DNA of 14,239 bases from positions 1 through 14,239 of the forward strand of contig JANWKW010000176.1 of NCBI GenBank assembly GCA_025451135.1. Direction: 5' to 3'. How positions within the stretch are numbered: the stretch's first letter is position 1; every line of letters starts with the position of its first letter. Under the pieces are notes generated by a model. It was not told the origin of the DNA and made no database searches. It was given only the letters and a program-made list of their open reading frames with translations. Below are positions 5,483-13,094 of this stretch, in pieces. Both the position numbers and the translations under genes were made by a program. The stretch comes from Vulcanimicrobiia bacterium. Lineage in GTDB: Bacteria > Vulcanimicrobiota > Vulcanimicrobiia > Vulcanimicrobiales > Vulcanimicrobiaceae.

Positions 5483-7168
5483 TTAGTACGACCTTACCTC
5501 GGGCTGCCATTTGGTGATCTTCGCCTTGCGCGAGTAATCGAGCTTGGGCGCGGCGCCGTCCTGACGGAACGCGAGCGTGTGGACCATCCAGTTCTCGTCG
5601 TCGCGATCCGGGAAGTCGGTGCGGGCCTGTGCGCCCCGCGACTCCTTGCGGGCGAGCGCCCCGGCGGCCAGCGCCAGCGAGGCGTCGATCAGGAAGTCGG
5701 TCTCGAACGCCGAGACCAGATCGGTGTTGAACGTCTTCGACTTGTCCATCACGTAGACGCCGGCGTCGAACTCCTGACGCACCGCGACCAGGTCCTTGAC
5801 GGCCTGCTCGAGTTGGCCCTCGTTGCGGAAGATGAACGTGTTGGCGCTCATCGTCTCGTTCATCTTCTGGCGCATCTTGGGCGCGCGCGTGCCGCTGGTG
5901 CGCGAGAGCAGTTCGTCGACCCGGTCCTGCTCCTGTTTGAGCGTGCGGGTCGACGGCTTCACCTCGCCGACCGACTTGATGTACTCGACCGCGTGGGCCG
6001 CCGAACGGGCGCCGAAGACGATCGTGTCGAGCAGCGAGTTGCCGCCCAGGCGGTTGGCGCCGTGGACGCTGACGCACGCGCACTCGCCGGCCGCGTAGAC
6101 GCCTGGGATGCGGGTCGCGCCGTGCAGGTCGGTCTCGATGCCGCCCATCGTGTAGTGGGCGCCGGGCAGGATCGGGATCGGCTCGTCGATCGCGTCCTTG
6201 CCGGTCGCGTCGAGGGCCAGTTCGCGGATCTGCGGGAGGCGTTCGAGGATCTTCTCGCGTCCGAGGTGGCGCATGTCGAGCAGCACGCAGCCGTCGACGC
6301 CGCGGCCTTCGAGGATCTCGGTCCACTCGGCGCGCGAGACGACGTCGCGCGAGGCCAGCTCGCCCTTGTTCGGCGCGTACTTGAACATGAAGCGTTCGCC
6401 CAGCGAGTTGAGCAGGTAGGCGCCTTCGCCGCGGGCGCCCTCGGTCATCAGCACGCCGTTCTCTTTGAGCGTCGTGGGATGGAACTGCATGAACTCCATG
6501 TCCATCAGCGGGATGCCGGCCTTGTAGGCGATGCCCATGCCGTCGGCGGTGGAGGCGTAGCCGTTGGTCGTCTTGGCGTACATCCGGCCGGCGCCGCCGG
6601 TCGCGAAGATGGTCGCCTTGGCGGTGATCAGCTCCAGCTCGCCGTTGCGCATGTTGTAGGCGACCACGCCGGTGCCGATACCGTCTTCGACGCACAACGC
6701 GGTGCAGAAGTACTCTTCGTAGACCTTGACGTTGAAGCGCTCGAGCTGCTCCCAGAGCGTGTGCAGGATGACCAGGCCGGTGACGTCGGCGGAATAGCAC
6801 GTGCGCGGGGTTCCGGCGCCGCCGAACGGGCGCTGCGCGATCTTACCGTCCGGAAGGCGGGAGAAGATGCAGCCGCGGTGCTCGAGCCAGATGATCTGTT
6901 TGGGCGCGTCGGTGCACATCGCTTCGATCGCGTCCTGGTCGCCCAGGTAATCCGAGCCCTTGACGGTGTCGAACGTATGCGCGTCGGTCGAGTCTTCCTC
7001 GCGGTTGCCGAGCGCGGCGTTGATGCCGCCTTGGGCGGCGCCGGAGTGGCTGCGGACCGGGTGCATCTTGGAGACGATCGCGACGTCGGCGCCGCGTTCG
7101 GCCGCTTCGACCGCCGCGCGCATACCCGCTAAACCGCCACCGATAACGACGACGTCGTGCTTGATCAC
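5483..7168 (-). CDS. sdhA: Succinate dehydrogenase/fumarate reductase flavoprotein subunit
   Basis: A 561-residue FAD enzyme interconverting succinate and fumarate. The dinucleotide-binding motif VVIGGGLAGMRAA is at 7-19. H41 in RSHSGAAQGG is the histidine that carries covalent FAD in this family. Substrate-site residues are all present: H230 in QFHPTTL, the capping segment TEGARGEGAYLLN (242-254), the proton-transfer arginine R274 in SRDVV, H338 in HYTMGGI and R373 in NRLGGNSLL. Length is close to E. coli SdhA (588). The start is GTG at 7166-7168, with AGGAAGG (+ strand 7174-7180) 5 nt before it. It is first in the sdhA-sdhB-sdhE cluster, with no SdhC/D anchor genes in the window. Whether it works as succinate oxidase or fumarate reductase in the cell cannot be decided from sequence. 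Confidence 0.95.
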   Translation of the reverse strand: MIKHDVVVIGGGLAGMRAAVEAAERGADVAIVSKMHPVRSHSGAAQGGINAALGNREEDSTDAHTFDTVKGSDYLGDQDAIEAMCTDAPKQIIWLEHRGCIFSRLPDGKIAQRPFGGAGTPRTCYSADVTGLVILHTLWEQLERFNVKVYEEYFCTALCVEDGIGTGVVAYNMRNGELELITAKATIFATGGAGRMYAKTTNGYASTADGMGIAYKAGIPLMDMEFMQFHPTTLKENGVLMTEGARGEGAYLLNSLGERFMFKYAPNKGELASRDVVSRAEWTEILEGRGVDGCVLLDMRHLGREKILERLPQIRELALDATGKDAIDEPIPILPGAHYTMGGIETDLHGATRIPGVYAAGECACVSVHGANRLGGNSLLDTIVFGARSAAHAVEYIKSVGEVKPSTRTLKQEQDRVDELLSRTSGTRAPKMRQKMNETMSANTFIFRNEGQLEQAVKDLVAVRQEFDAGVYVMDKSKTFNTDLVSAFETDFLIDASLALAAGALARKESRGAQARTDFPDRDDENWMVHTLAFRQDGAAPKLDYSRKAKITKWQPEVRSY

Positions 7169-7258
7169 GTTGACCTTCCTGGTGAGCCGGAGACTTTGCC
7201 TTCGTTATACTATCCCCGAGTTGGCCATCCCCACTACCAAGGTCTTACGCAGCGCTCC
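7169..7258 (-). promoter_or_regulatory. Leader and probable promoter region of the sdh cluster
   Basis: A 90-bp gap between the cyclase gene stop and the sdhA GTG. It contains the sdhA Shine-Dalgarno (AGGAAGG, 7174-7180) and one AT-rich island whose - strand reads ATAGTATAAC (7203-7212). That is the only -10-like sequence here (TAGTAT or TATAAC). No convincing -35 lies 16-18 bp upstream of either, so the promoter call is tentative. No terminator-like stem was seen after the cyclase gene, so read-through from it into sdhA is possible. Confidence 0.35.
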
Positions 7259-8377
7259 CTAGGCCGTACTGCTCCCCGAGGCGGCCTTGCCGAGGAAGAA
7301 GCGGTACTGGTTCTTGCCGGCCTGCTTGGCTTGGTAGAGGGCCTCGTCGGCCGAGAAGAACAGGGTGTGGCCGTCGGTGCCGTCGGTCGGGAACATGGCC
7401 ACCCCGATCGACGAGGCCAAGCCGTTGCGGCGCAGGGCCGCCAGGATGCGCTCGACCCCATGCTCGGTCTGCAGGCGATCGCTCTGGGCCATCACCAGCA
7501 CGAACTCGTCGCCGGCGTAGCGGGCGATGATGTCGCCCTTGCGGGCGTTCTTCTTGAGCACTTGGGCGAAGCGTTTGAGGGCCAGGTCGCCCAGGCTATG
7601 GCCGCCCGAGTCGTTGATCTTCTTGAGGTCGTCCAGGTCGAGGATCAGGAAGGCGAACGGGGTGTCGTAACGCTCGGAGGTATGCAGCTCGCGGTCCAGC
7701 ATCTCGGTGAGGGCGCGGCGGTTCGGGATCCCGGTCAGACTGTCGGTCAGAGCCAGCCGTTGGGTCTCCTCCAGCAGGCGCCGGGTCTCCTCATACAGCC
7801 GGGCGTTCTCGACGGCGATGGCCGCCTGGGACGAGAAGTCCAGCAGCACCCGGAGCTGGTTCTCGGAGATGTCGACGGCCGGCGGATCGTCGGCGTAGAG
7901 CAGGCCGCGGACGACGTCGCGGGCCACCAGAGGCGCCAGGCAATACGAGCCGCGGGTGTCGTCGAGGGGCTTGTCGCTGTCGGCGGCCGAGCCGTAGGCC
8001 AGTTGGAGGTCGCCGTGGGCGACGTCGTAGAGGGTGGAACCCGCCCGGTAGTCGCGGGGGTCTACGGTATGCGTGACCTGGCCCGTCGCATCGCACTCGA
8101 GTCGGCGGACGATCTGGCTGTCCGGCAGGACGTCGAACAGGATCACGCGCTTGAACTTGAGGGCCTCGACCACGCCGCGGAGGACCATGGAGAGGATGTC
8201 GTTGATGTCGAGGGTGGAGTTGATCGTGGAAAAGACTTGCTGCAGCACGAACAACTCGTTGTTCTGCTGAGCATACTCGTCACGCTCCGCTTCGAGCGAG
8301 GCGATGCGTGTTTTGAGCCGCTCGATCTCAAGCGTGAGTTCGGCGGTATCTCCCCCAAGGGACAGGTTAGGACCCAT
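7259..8377 (-). CDS. GAF-GGDEF diguanylate cyclase
   Basis: A 372-residue cytosolic signalling protein expected to make cyclic di-GMP from two GTP. Residues 11-45 form a coiled coil; about 45-195 is a GAF-type sensor domain (ending LLDFSSQAAIAVENARLYEE); a linker helix follows; and the GGDEF domain starts at LTDSLTGIPNRRAL (210-223). The substrate-site segment ILDLDDLKKINDSGGHSLGD (245-264) is intact. The signature is AGDEF (288-292), a tolerated variant in some active cyclases. The product-inhibition site RxxD is present at R279-D282, exactly five residues before it. The C-terminal ADEALYQAKQAGKNQ is also typical. No membrane segment, so it senses an internal signal. It diverges from dnaE and lies upstream of sdhA on the same strand, with no proof of cotranscription. 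No clear SD precedes ATG 8377. Confidence 0.92.
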   Translation of the reverse strand: MGPNLSLGGDTAELTLEIERLKTRIASLEAERDEYAQQNNELFVLQQVFSTINSTLDINDILSMVLRGVVEALKFKRVILFDVLPDSQIVRRLECDATGQVTHTVDPRDYRAGSTLYDVAHGDLQLAYGSAADSDKPLDDTRGSYCLAPLVARDVVRGLLYADDPPAVDISENQLRVLLDFSSQAAIAVENARLYEETRRLLEETQRLALTDSLTGIPNRRALTEMLDRELHTSERYDTPFAFLILDLDDLKKINDSGGHSLGDLALKRFAQVLKKNARKGDIIARYAGDEFVLVMAQSDRLQTEHGVERILAALRRNGLASSIGVAMFPTDGTDGHTLFFSADEALYQAKQAGKNQYRFFLGKAASGSSTA

Positions 8378-8437
8378 CGTTTAAGGTAACGTCCCGCTGT
8401 CCACTTTTCTTTAGCGTTGTTCCGTATTTAGGGGCCA
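8378..8437. promoter_or_regulatory. Divergent intergenic region between the cyclase gene and dnaE
   Basis: This 60-bp gap must hold the promoters of both genes. On +, TATTTA (8425-8430) ends 7 nt before the dnaE GTG, the spacing expected if transcription starts at or next to the start codon. On -, TACCTT (8383-8388) ends 5 nt before the cyclase ATG. Both fit the TAnnnT pattern of leaderless genes, but no good -35 was found for either. AGGGG (8430-8434) is a weak SD alternative for dnaE. Confidence 0.3.
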
Positions 8438-11400
8438 GTGAACCAGTTCGTCCACCTCCACGTCCATTCCGAATACTCGCTTTTGGACGGGGCCTGCCGC
8501 GTCGAATCGTTGTGCCAGCGGGCCGACGAGAGCGGTTCCGGGGCGGTCGCCCTGACCGACCACGGCGTGATGTACGGGGCGATGGAGTTCTACTACAAGG
8601 CCCGCGACCACAAGCTCACTCCGATCATCGGCTGCGAGGCCTACATCGCCCCCCGCGGCCGGTTCGACCGGTCGGTCCGGGACGAGGCCCACGTCACCCT
8701 GCTGGCCGCCGATCTGGTCGGCTACCGGAACCTGACCGCGCTGATCTCCAAGGGCTTCCTGGAGGGCTACTATTACAAGCCCCGGATCGACCTGGACTTG
8801 CTGGCCAAGCATAACGAAGGGCTGATCGTCCTCTCGGGCTGCATGTCGGGCCTGGTCGCCGCGCCGCTGCTCAAGAACGACTACGCGACCTCCAAGAAGA
8901 ACGCGCAGGTCTTCGAGCAGATCTTCGGCGACCGGTTCTACATCGAGGTCATGCGCCACGGCATGCCCGAGGAAGAGATCATCAACACCGGCCTGATCCA
9001 GGTCGCCCGCGAGCTGAACATCCCGCTCGTCGCCACCAACGACTCGCACTACCTCGACAAGCGCGACGCGCCCGCCCACGACGTGCTGCTCTGCATCGGG
9101 ACCGGCAAGACGGTCGCCGACACGTCGCGCATGAAATTCTACTCGGACCAGTTCTACGTCAAGTCGGCCGACGAGATGTACGAGCTGTGGGCCGACCTGC
9201 CGGAAGCCTGCGCCAATACCGTCAAGATCGCCGAGCGCGTCGACATGCGGCTGCCGGAGAAGATCTTCCACCTGCCGTCGTTCCCGGTGCCGCAGCCCGA
9301 GCCGCCGCCGCCCGACGAGCTGACGTCGGACCAGTATCTGCGCGAGATCACCGAAGCCGGCTTGATCGATCGTTACGGCGCCGAGCGGGTCGCGACCGAC
9401 ACCGCCCTGCGCGACCGGATGGAGTACGAACTCGGCATCATCACCACGATGGGCTTCGCATCCTACTTCCTGATCGTCTGGGACTTCATCAAATACGCGC
9501 GCGATCACGACATCCCGGTGGGGCCCGGTCGCGGTTCGGCGGTCGGCTCGGTCGTCTCGTACTGCCTCAAGATCACCGACCTCGATCCGATCAAGTTCAA
9601 CCTGTTCTTCGAGCGGTTCCTCAACCCGGACCGCATTTCGATGCCGGATATCGATACGGACTTCTGCGTGGAGCGCCGCGACGAAGTCATCGCCTACGTC
9701 ACCGAGAAGTACGGCAAGGACCGCGTCGCGCAGATCGTGACGTTCGGCACGATGGCGGCGCGCGCGGCCGTGCGCGACGCCGGCCGGGCGCTGGGCGTTC
9801 CGCTCCCCGACGTCGACAAGATCGCCAAGCTGATCCCGTCCGGCCCGACCGGCCTCTCGATCGGCGCGGCCGTCGAGCAGATCCCCGAGCTCAAGGTGCT
9901 CTACGCATCGCGCCCCGACATGCGCAAACTGCTCGACACCGCCAAAGACATCGAAGGCCTCTCGCGCAACGCCGGCACCCACGCGGCCGGCGTGGTGATC
10001 TCGGCCGGGCCGCTGATCGACTACGCGCCGCTGGTGAAGTTCGGCGACGGCGGCGTCAACACGCAATACGACATGGAGTGGGTCGAGAAGATCGGCCTGC
10101 TCAAGATGGACTTCCTGGGCCTGCGCAACCTGACCGTGATGGATGCGGCCGTCAAGGAGATCCGGCGCACGATCGACGGCAACTTCGACCTCGCCAAGAT
10201 CGCCGACGACGACGCGCGGACGTTCGAGATGCTCGGCCGCGGCGAGACGATGGGCGTCTTCCAGCTCGAGTCCGACGGTATGAAGCGCGTCTGCATCGAG
10301 TTGCAGGCCTCGAGCCTGCTCGACATCGTCGCCCTCGTGGCGTTGTACCGGCCGGGACCGATGGAATGGATCCCGCAGTTCATCAGCGGCAAGCACGGCC
10401 GCACGAAGGTCAAGCACCTGCATCCGAAGCTGGAGACGATCCTCTCCGAGAGCTACGGGATCGCCCTGTACCAAGAACAGATCATGCAGATCGCGCGCGA
10501 CATCGCCGGCTTCTCGATGGGCGAGGCCGACGAACTTCGCAAGGTCATGGGGAAGAAGCAGAAAGAGAAGATCCCCGCCTACAAGAAGAAATTCATCGAG
10601 GGCGCGCTTGCGACGTCGCAGATCCCGGCCAAGCTGGCCGACGAGATCTTCGCCTTCGTCGAACCGTTCGCCGGCTACGGCTTCAACAAGGCCCACGCCG
10701 CGGCGTACGGGTGGATCGCCTATCAGACGGCGTTCCTCAAGGCCAACCATCCGCTGCAGTACTTGAGCGCGCTGATGACCTCGGTGCGCGACAAGACCGA
10801 CAAACTCGTCGAATATATCGACGAGGCGAAGAAGATCGGCATCACGGTGCTGCCGCCCGACGTCAACCTCTCGCTGGTGGATTTCGCGGTGGTCGGCGAG
10901 ACGATCCGGTTCGGACTGGCCGCCATCAAGGGCGTCGGCGAGAACGCTGTGCGCTCGATCATCGAGGCGCGCGACCGGGACGGCGCGTTCGCCGATCTCT
11001 TCGACCTCGCGAAACGGGTCGACGCCAAGCAGGTCAACCGGCGCGTCTTCGAAGCGCTCATCAAATGCGGGGCGCTCGACCAACTGCCCGGCAATCGCGC
11101 GCAGAAGCTCGATGCGGTCGACGCCGCGATGGATATCGCGGCGCAGGCGACGCGCGATGCCGAGACCGGCCAGTTCTCGCTCTTCGGCGACGCCGCCGAG
11201 CACGCGCCGTCGCTCGTCCCGACGCTGCGCCTGATCCCGCCGCCGTCGAAAGGCGAGATGCTGCAGTGGGAGCGCGAGACGCTCGGGATCTTCGTCTCGG
11301 GGCACCCGCTGGCCGACGTGCAGGAGCAGCTGGTCCGCGGTGGAGCGACGCTCGTCAAGGATCTGCGCAACGTCGAGGACGACGACGCGGTCACGATCGC

Positions 11401-11899
11401 GGGGCTGGTCACCGGCGTCCGCCGGACCATGACCAAGAACGGCCAGCAGATCCTGATCGCGCAATTGGAAGACACCACCGGCAGCGTCGAGGCGATCGTC
11501 TTCGCCAAGCTCTATCCGCAGGTGCAGGCGCTCTTCGAAGCCGACCGGATCCTGGTCGTCAAAGGCCGCGTGCGCCGGCGCGAACGCCCGGGCAGCACGC
11601 CGGGCGAAGAGACGCCGCTCGAACTCTCGGTACAGGCCAACGAGGTCGCCGCCTACGTGCCGTCGGCCCGCGTCGAGGTGCCGCTCAAGCCGCGCGGCTG
11701 GCACGTGACCGTCGCCAAACGCGAGCAGGTCGACCGGCTGGCGGCATTGCTCGAGGAATGGCCCGGCGATATCCCGGTGGTCATGCACGCCGGTGCGAAG
11801 TGGCAGCAGCTGGCGCGTTCGATCTCTTCCGACCCGCGCGTGCGCGGGGAACTCGCGCGCATCGTCGGCGACGGCAACGTCGCAGAAGGAGCCCCGTAG
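8438..11899 (+). CDS. dnaE: DNA polymerase III alpha subunit
   Basis: An 1153-residue replicative polymerase of the DnaE1 type (E. coli 1160). The N-terminal PHP domain (about 5-210) keeps all nine metal ligands: H8, H10, D17, H42, E67, H85, C135, D202, H204. Polymerase catalytic residues are D404 and D406 in PDIDTDF and D558 in KMDFLGL; the glycine-rich GPGRGSAVGS is at 363-372. A helix-hairpin-helix lies near 827-845 (LAAIKGVGENAVRSI). QFSLF (912-916) matches the beta-clamp-binding pentapeptide. An OB fold follows at about 985-1060 (TIAGLVTGVRRTMTKNGQQ). The start is GTG; the N-terminus NQFVHLHVHSEYSLLDG is in the normal position, so no longer form is needed. hisZ begins one base after its stop, suggesting a shared transcript with the his genes. 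Confidence 0.97.
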   Translation: MNQFVHLHVHSEYSLLDGACRVESLCQRADESGSGAVALTDHGVMYGAMEFYYKARDHKLTPIIGCEAYIAPRGRFDRSVRDEAHVTLLAADLVGYRNLTALISKGFLEGYYYKPRIDLDLLAKHNEGLIVLSGCMSGLVAAPLLKNDYATSKKNAQVFEQIFGDRFYIEVMRHGMPEEEIINTGLIQVARELNIPLVATNDSHYLDKRDAPAHDVLLCIGTGKTVADTSRMKFYSDQFYVKSADEMYELWADLPEACANTVKIAERVDMRLPEKIFHLPSFPVPQPEPPPPDELTSDQYLREITEAGLIDRYGAERVATDTALRDRMEYELGIITTMGFASYFLIVWDFIKYARDHDIPVGPGRGSAVGSVVSYCLKITDLDPIKFNLFFERFLNPDRISMPDIDTDFCVERRDEVIAYVTEKYGKDRVAQIVTFGTMAARAAVRDAGRALGVPLPDVDKIAKLIPSGPTGLSIGAAVEQIPELKVLYASRPDMRKLLDTAKDIEGLSRNAGTHAAGVVISAGPLIDYAPLVKFGDGGVNTQYDMEWVEKIGLLKMDFLGLRNLTVMDAAVKEIRRTIDGNFDLAKIADDDARTFEMLGRGETMGVFQLESDGMKRVCIELQASSLLDIVALVALYRPGPMEWIPQFISGKHGRTKVKHLHPKLETILSESYGIALYQEQIMQIARDIAGFSMGEADELRKVMGKKQKEKIPAYKKKFIEGALATSQIPAKLADEIFAFVEPFAGYGFNKAHAAAYGWIAYQTAFLKANHPLQYLSALMTSVRDKTDKLVEYIDEAKKIGITVLPPDVNLSLVDFAVVGETIRFGLAAIKGVGENAVRSIIEARDRDGAFADLFDLAKRVDAKQVNRRVFEALIKCGALDQLPGNRAQKLDAVDAAMDIAAQATRDAETGQFSLFGDAAEHAPSLVPTLRLIPPPSKGEMLQWERETLGIFVSGHPLADVQEQLVRGGATLVKDLRNVEDDDAVTIAGLVTGVRRTMTKNGQQILIAQLEDTTGSVEAIVFAKLYPQVQALFEADRILVVKGRVRRRERPGSTPGEETPLELSVQANEVAAYVPSARVEVPLKPRGWHVTVAKREQVDRLAALLEEWPGDIPVVMHAGAKWQQLARSISSDPRVRGELARIVGDGNVAEGAP
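11886..11891 (+). promoter_or_regulatory. Ribosome binding site AAGGAG deciding the hisZ start
   Basis: AAGGAG lies in the last codons of dnaE, 9 nt before ATG 11901. It supports that ATG rather than starts further upstream in the same frame, which would run into dnaE coding sequence and add residues foreign to the HisZ family. Confidence 0.7.
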
Positions 11900-11900
11900 C

Positions 11901-13094
11901 ATGAGGCTGCCCCCCGGCGTGCGGGACTGGCTCCCGCAAGAGTTCGCGTTCAAGCGCGAGATCGAGGAGAAGATCCGCGAGGTCTTCCGCTCGTGGTCGT
12001 ATTCCGAGATCCTGACGCCGACCTTCGAGTCTGTCGAGGCGCTCCAGCAAGGCTTGGGCGAACGCCTGATGCAGCAGACCTTCCGGTTCAATGACCCGCT
12101 CGGACAATCGCTCGCGCTGCGCACCGAGATGACGACGCCGATCGCGCGGGTGGTGTCGGCGCGACTGCGCCACGCCTCGCTGCCGCTGCGGCTGTCCTAC
12201 GTCGCGCCGGCGTTCCGCTACGAGGAGCCGCAGCTCGGCCGGATGCGCGAGTTCACCCAGGCCGGCGCGGAGCTGATCGGCGCCGCCGGCTCGGGCGCCG
12301 ATTCCGAAGCGCTGTTCATGGCGATCGAGACGCTCGATGCGGTCGGGCTCTCGGACGCGCGCTTCGATATCAACGATGCGGCCATCGTCGACGGCGCGCT
12401 CAGCGCGGCGGGTCTCGCGGGCGACGAGCTGACGGCGTGCAAGGAGCTGATCTCTGACCGCAATCTGGTGGCGCTGCGGGCGTTCGCGCAGGCGCGCGGC
12501 GGCGAAGCGCTCGAGACGGTGCTGCGCTTGACGATGACCCGCGGGCGCGACGAGGTGCTCGAACTGGTCCGGCCGATCTGCCGGACGCCCGCATCGCAGG
12601 CCGCGCTCGCGCGACTCGAAGCGATCCTGGCGCGCGCGCTGGTGCTCGGCTACGCCGACCGCATCAACATCGATTTCGCGCTGCTGCGCGATCTGCAGTA
12701 CTACACCGGCTTCGTCTTCGAGGGCTACATCGACGACCTCGGCTTCTCGCTCTGCGGCGGCGGCCGCTACGACGGGCTGCTGCCGCGTTTCGGCTACGAC
12801 GTGCCGGCGGTCGGATGGATGGTCGGGGTGGAGCGGATCCTGCTCGCGCTCGAGCGCCGCCGCGCCGACGAACGCCCGCGCAACGAGGTCGACGTGCTGG
12901 TCGGCGGCGCCGATGCGGCGGCCAAGGCCGAACGCGCGAAGGGCCTGCGCGTGCGCGTGGACACGCGCGACCTGGACCGCGACGGACTGCTCGCATACGC
13001 GCGGCACAAGGCGATCCCGCGCGTGCTCGTCGGAAAACCGGACGGCAGCGTCGAAGAGATCCGCGTGGAACCCGACGAGGAGGCGCGATCATAG
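11901..13094 (+). CDS. hisZ: ATP phosphoribosyltransferase regulatory subunit
   Basis: A 397-residue histidyl-tRNA-synthetase paralogue that binds and activates short-form HisG and conveys histidine feedback. It begins with the family opening LPPGVRDWLPQE. Class II motif 1 lies near 30-45, motif 2 is FRYEEPQLGRMREFTQ, and the histidine-site segment LLRDLQYYTGFVFEGY begins at about residue 261; motif 3 is AVGWMVGVERILLAL. After this only about 70 residues follow, a shortened relic of the anticodon-binding domain, so tRNA charging is unlikely. Immediate linkage to a ~209-residue HisG settles the assignment over hisS. The stop TAG (13092-13094) sits inside the ATAG junction with hisG. One base change there would extend this protein by four residues (see hisG). 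Confidence 0.9.
   Translation: MRLPPGVRDWLPQEFAFKREIEEKIREVFRSWSYSEILTPTFESVEALQQGLGERLMQQTFRFNDPLGQSLALRTEMTTPIARVVSARLRHASLPLRLSYVAPAFRYEEPQLGRMREFTQAGAELIGAAGSGADSEALFMAIETLDAVGLSDARFDINDAAIVDGALSAAGLAGDELTACKELISDRNLVALRAFAQARGGEALETVLRLTMTRGRDEVLELVRPICRTPASQAALARLEAILARALVLGYADRINIDFALLRDLQYYTGFVFEGYIDDLGFSLCGGGRYDGLLPRFGYDVPAVGWMVGVERILLALERRRADERPRNEVDVLVGGADAAAKAERAKGLRVRVDTRDLDRDGLLAYARHKAIPRVLVGKPDGSVEEIRVEPDEEARS
13077..13083 (+). promoter_or_regulatory. Ribosome binding site GAGGAGG pointing to a non-standard hisG start
   Basis: GAGGAGG is an excellent Shine-Dalgarno in the last codons of hisZ. The codon 7 nt downstream in the hisG frame is ATA (13091); ATC (13088) is 4 nt away. 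The first CTG (13103) and GTG (13115) in frame are 19 and 31 nt away, too far for this site. Confidence 0.65.

Noticed and set aside
4682..7132. An 816-codon open frame on the + strand opposite sdhB and sdhA
   Set aside because: Same cause: an antisense shadow of high-GC coding sequence with no family motifs, against two unmistakable enzymes.
7221..7240. TTGG...CCAA pairing in the cyclase-sdhA gap as a terminator or operator
   Set aside because: Only four base pairs and no T-rich tract; expected by chance.
11793..11900. A longer hisZ starting inside dnaE
   Set aside because: The added 36 residues are not HisZ-like, and AAGGAG is spaced correctly for ATG 11901.
9187..11904. A 905-codon + strand frame within dnaE in another phase
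   Set aside because: Its product is arginine-rich and repetitive, typical of a shifted reading of GC-rich codons; all dnaE motifs are in the other phase.
8411..12124. A 1237-codon open frame on the - strand opposite dnaE and the start of hisZ
   Set aside because: It mirrors dnaE codons in a GC-rich genome. The translation is arginine-, aspartate- and valine-rich low-complexity text without domain motifs, while dnaE is certain on the other strand.
12815..13090. A longer hisG starting inside hisZ
   Set aside because: The frame is open upstream, but the residues before position 13091 are an arginine/glycine-rich out-of-phase reading of hisZ and lack family similarity.
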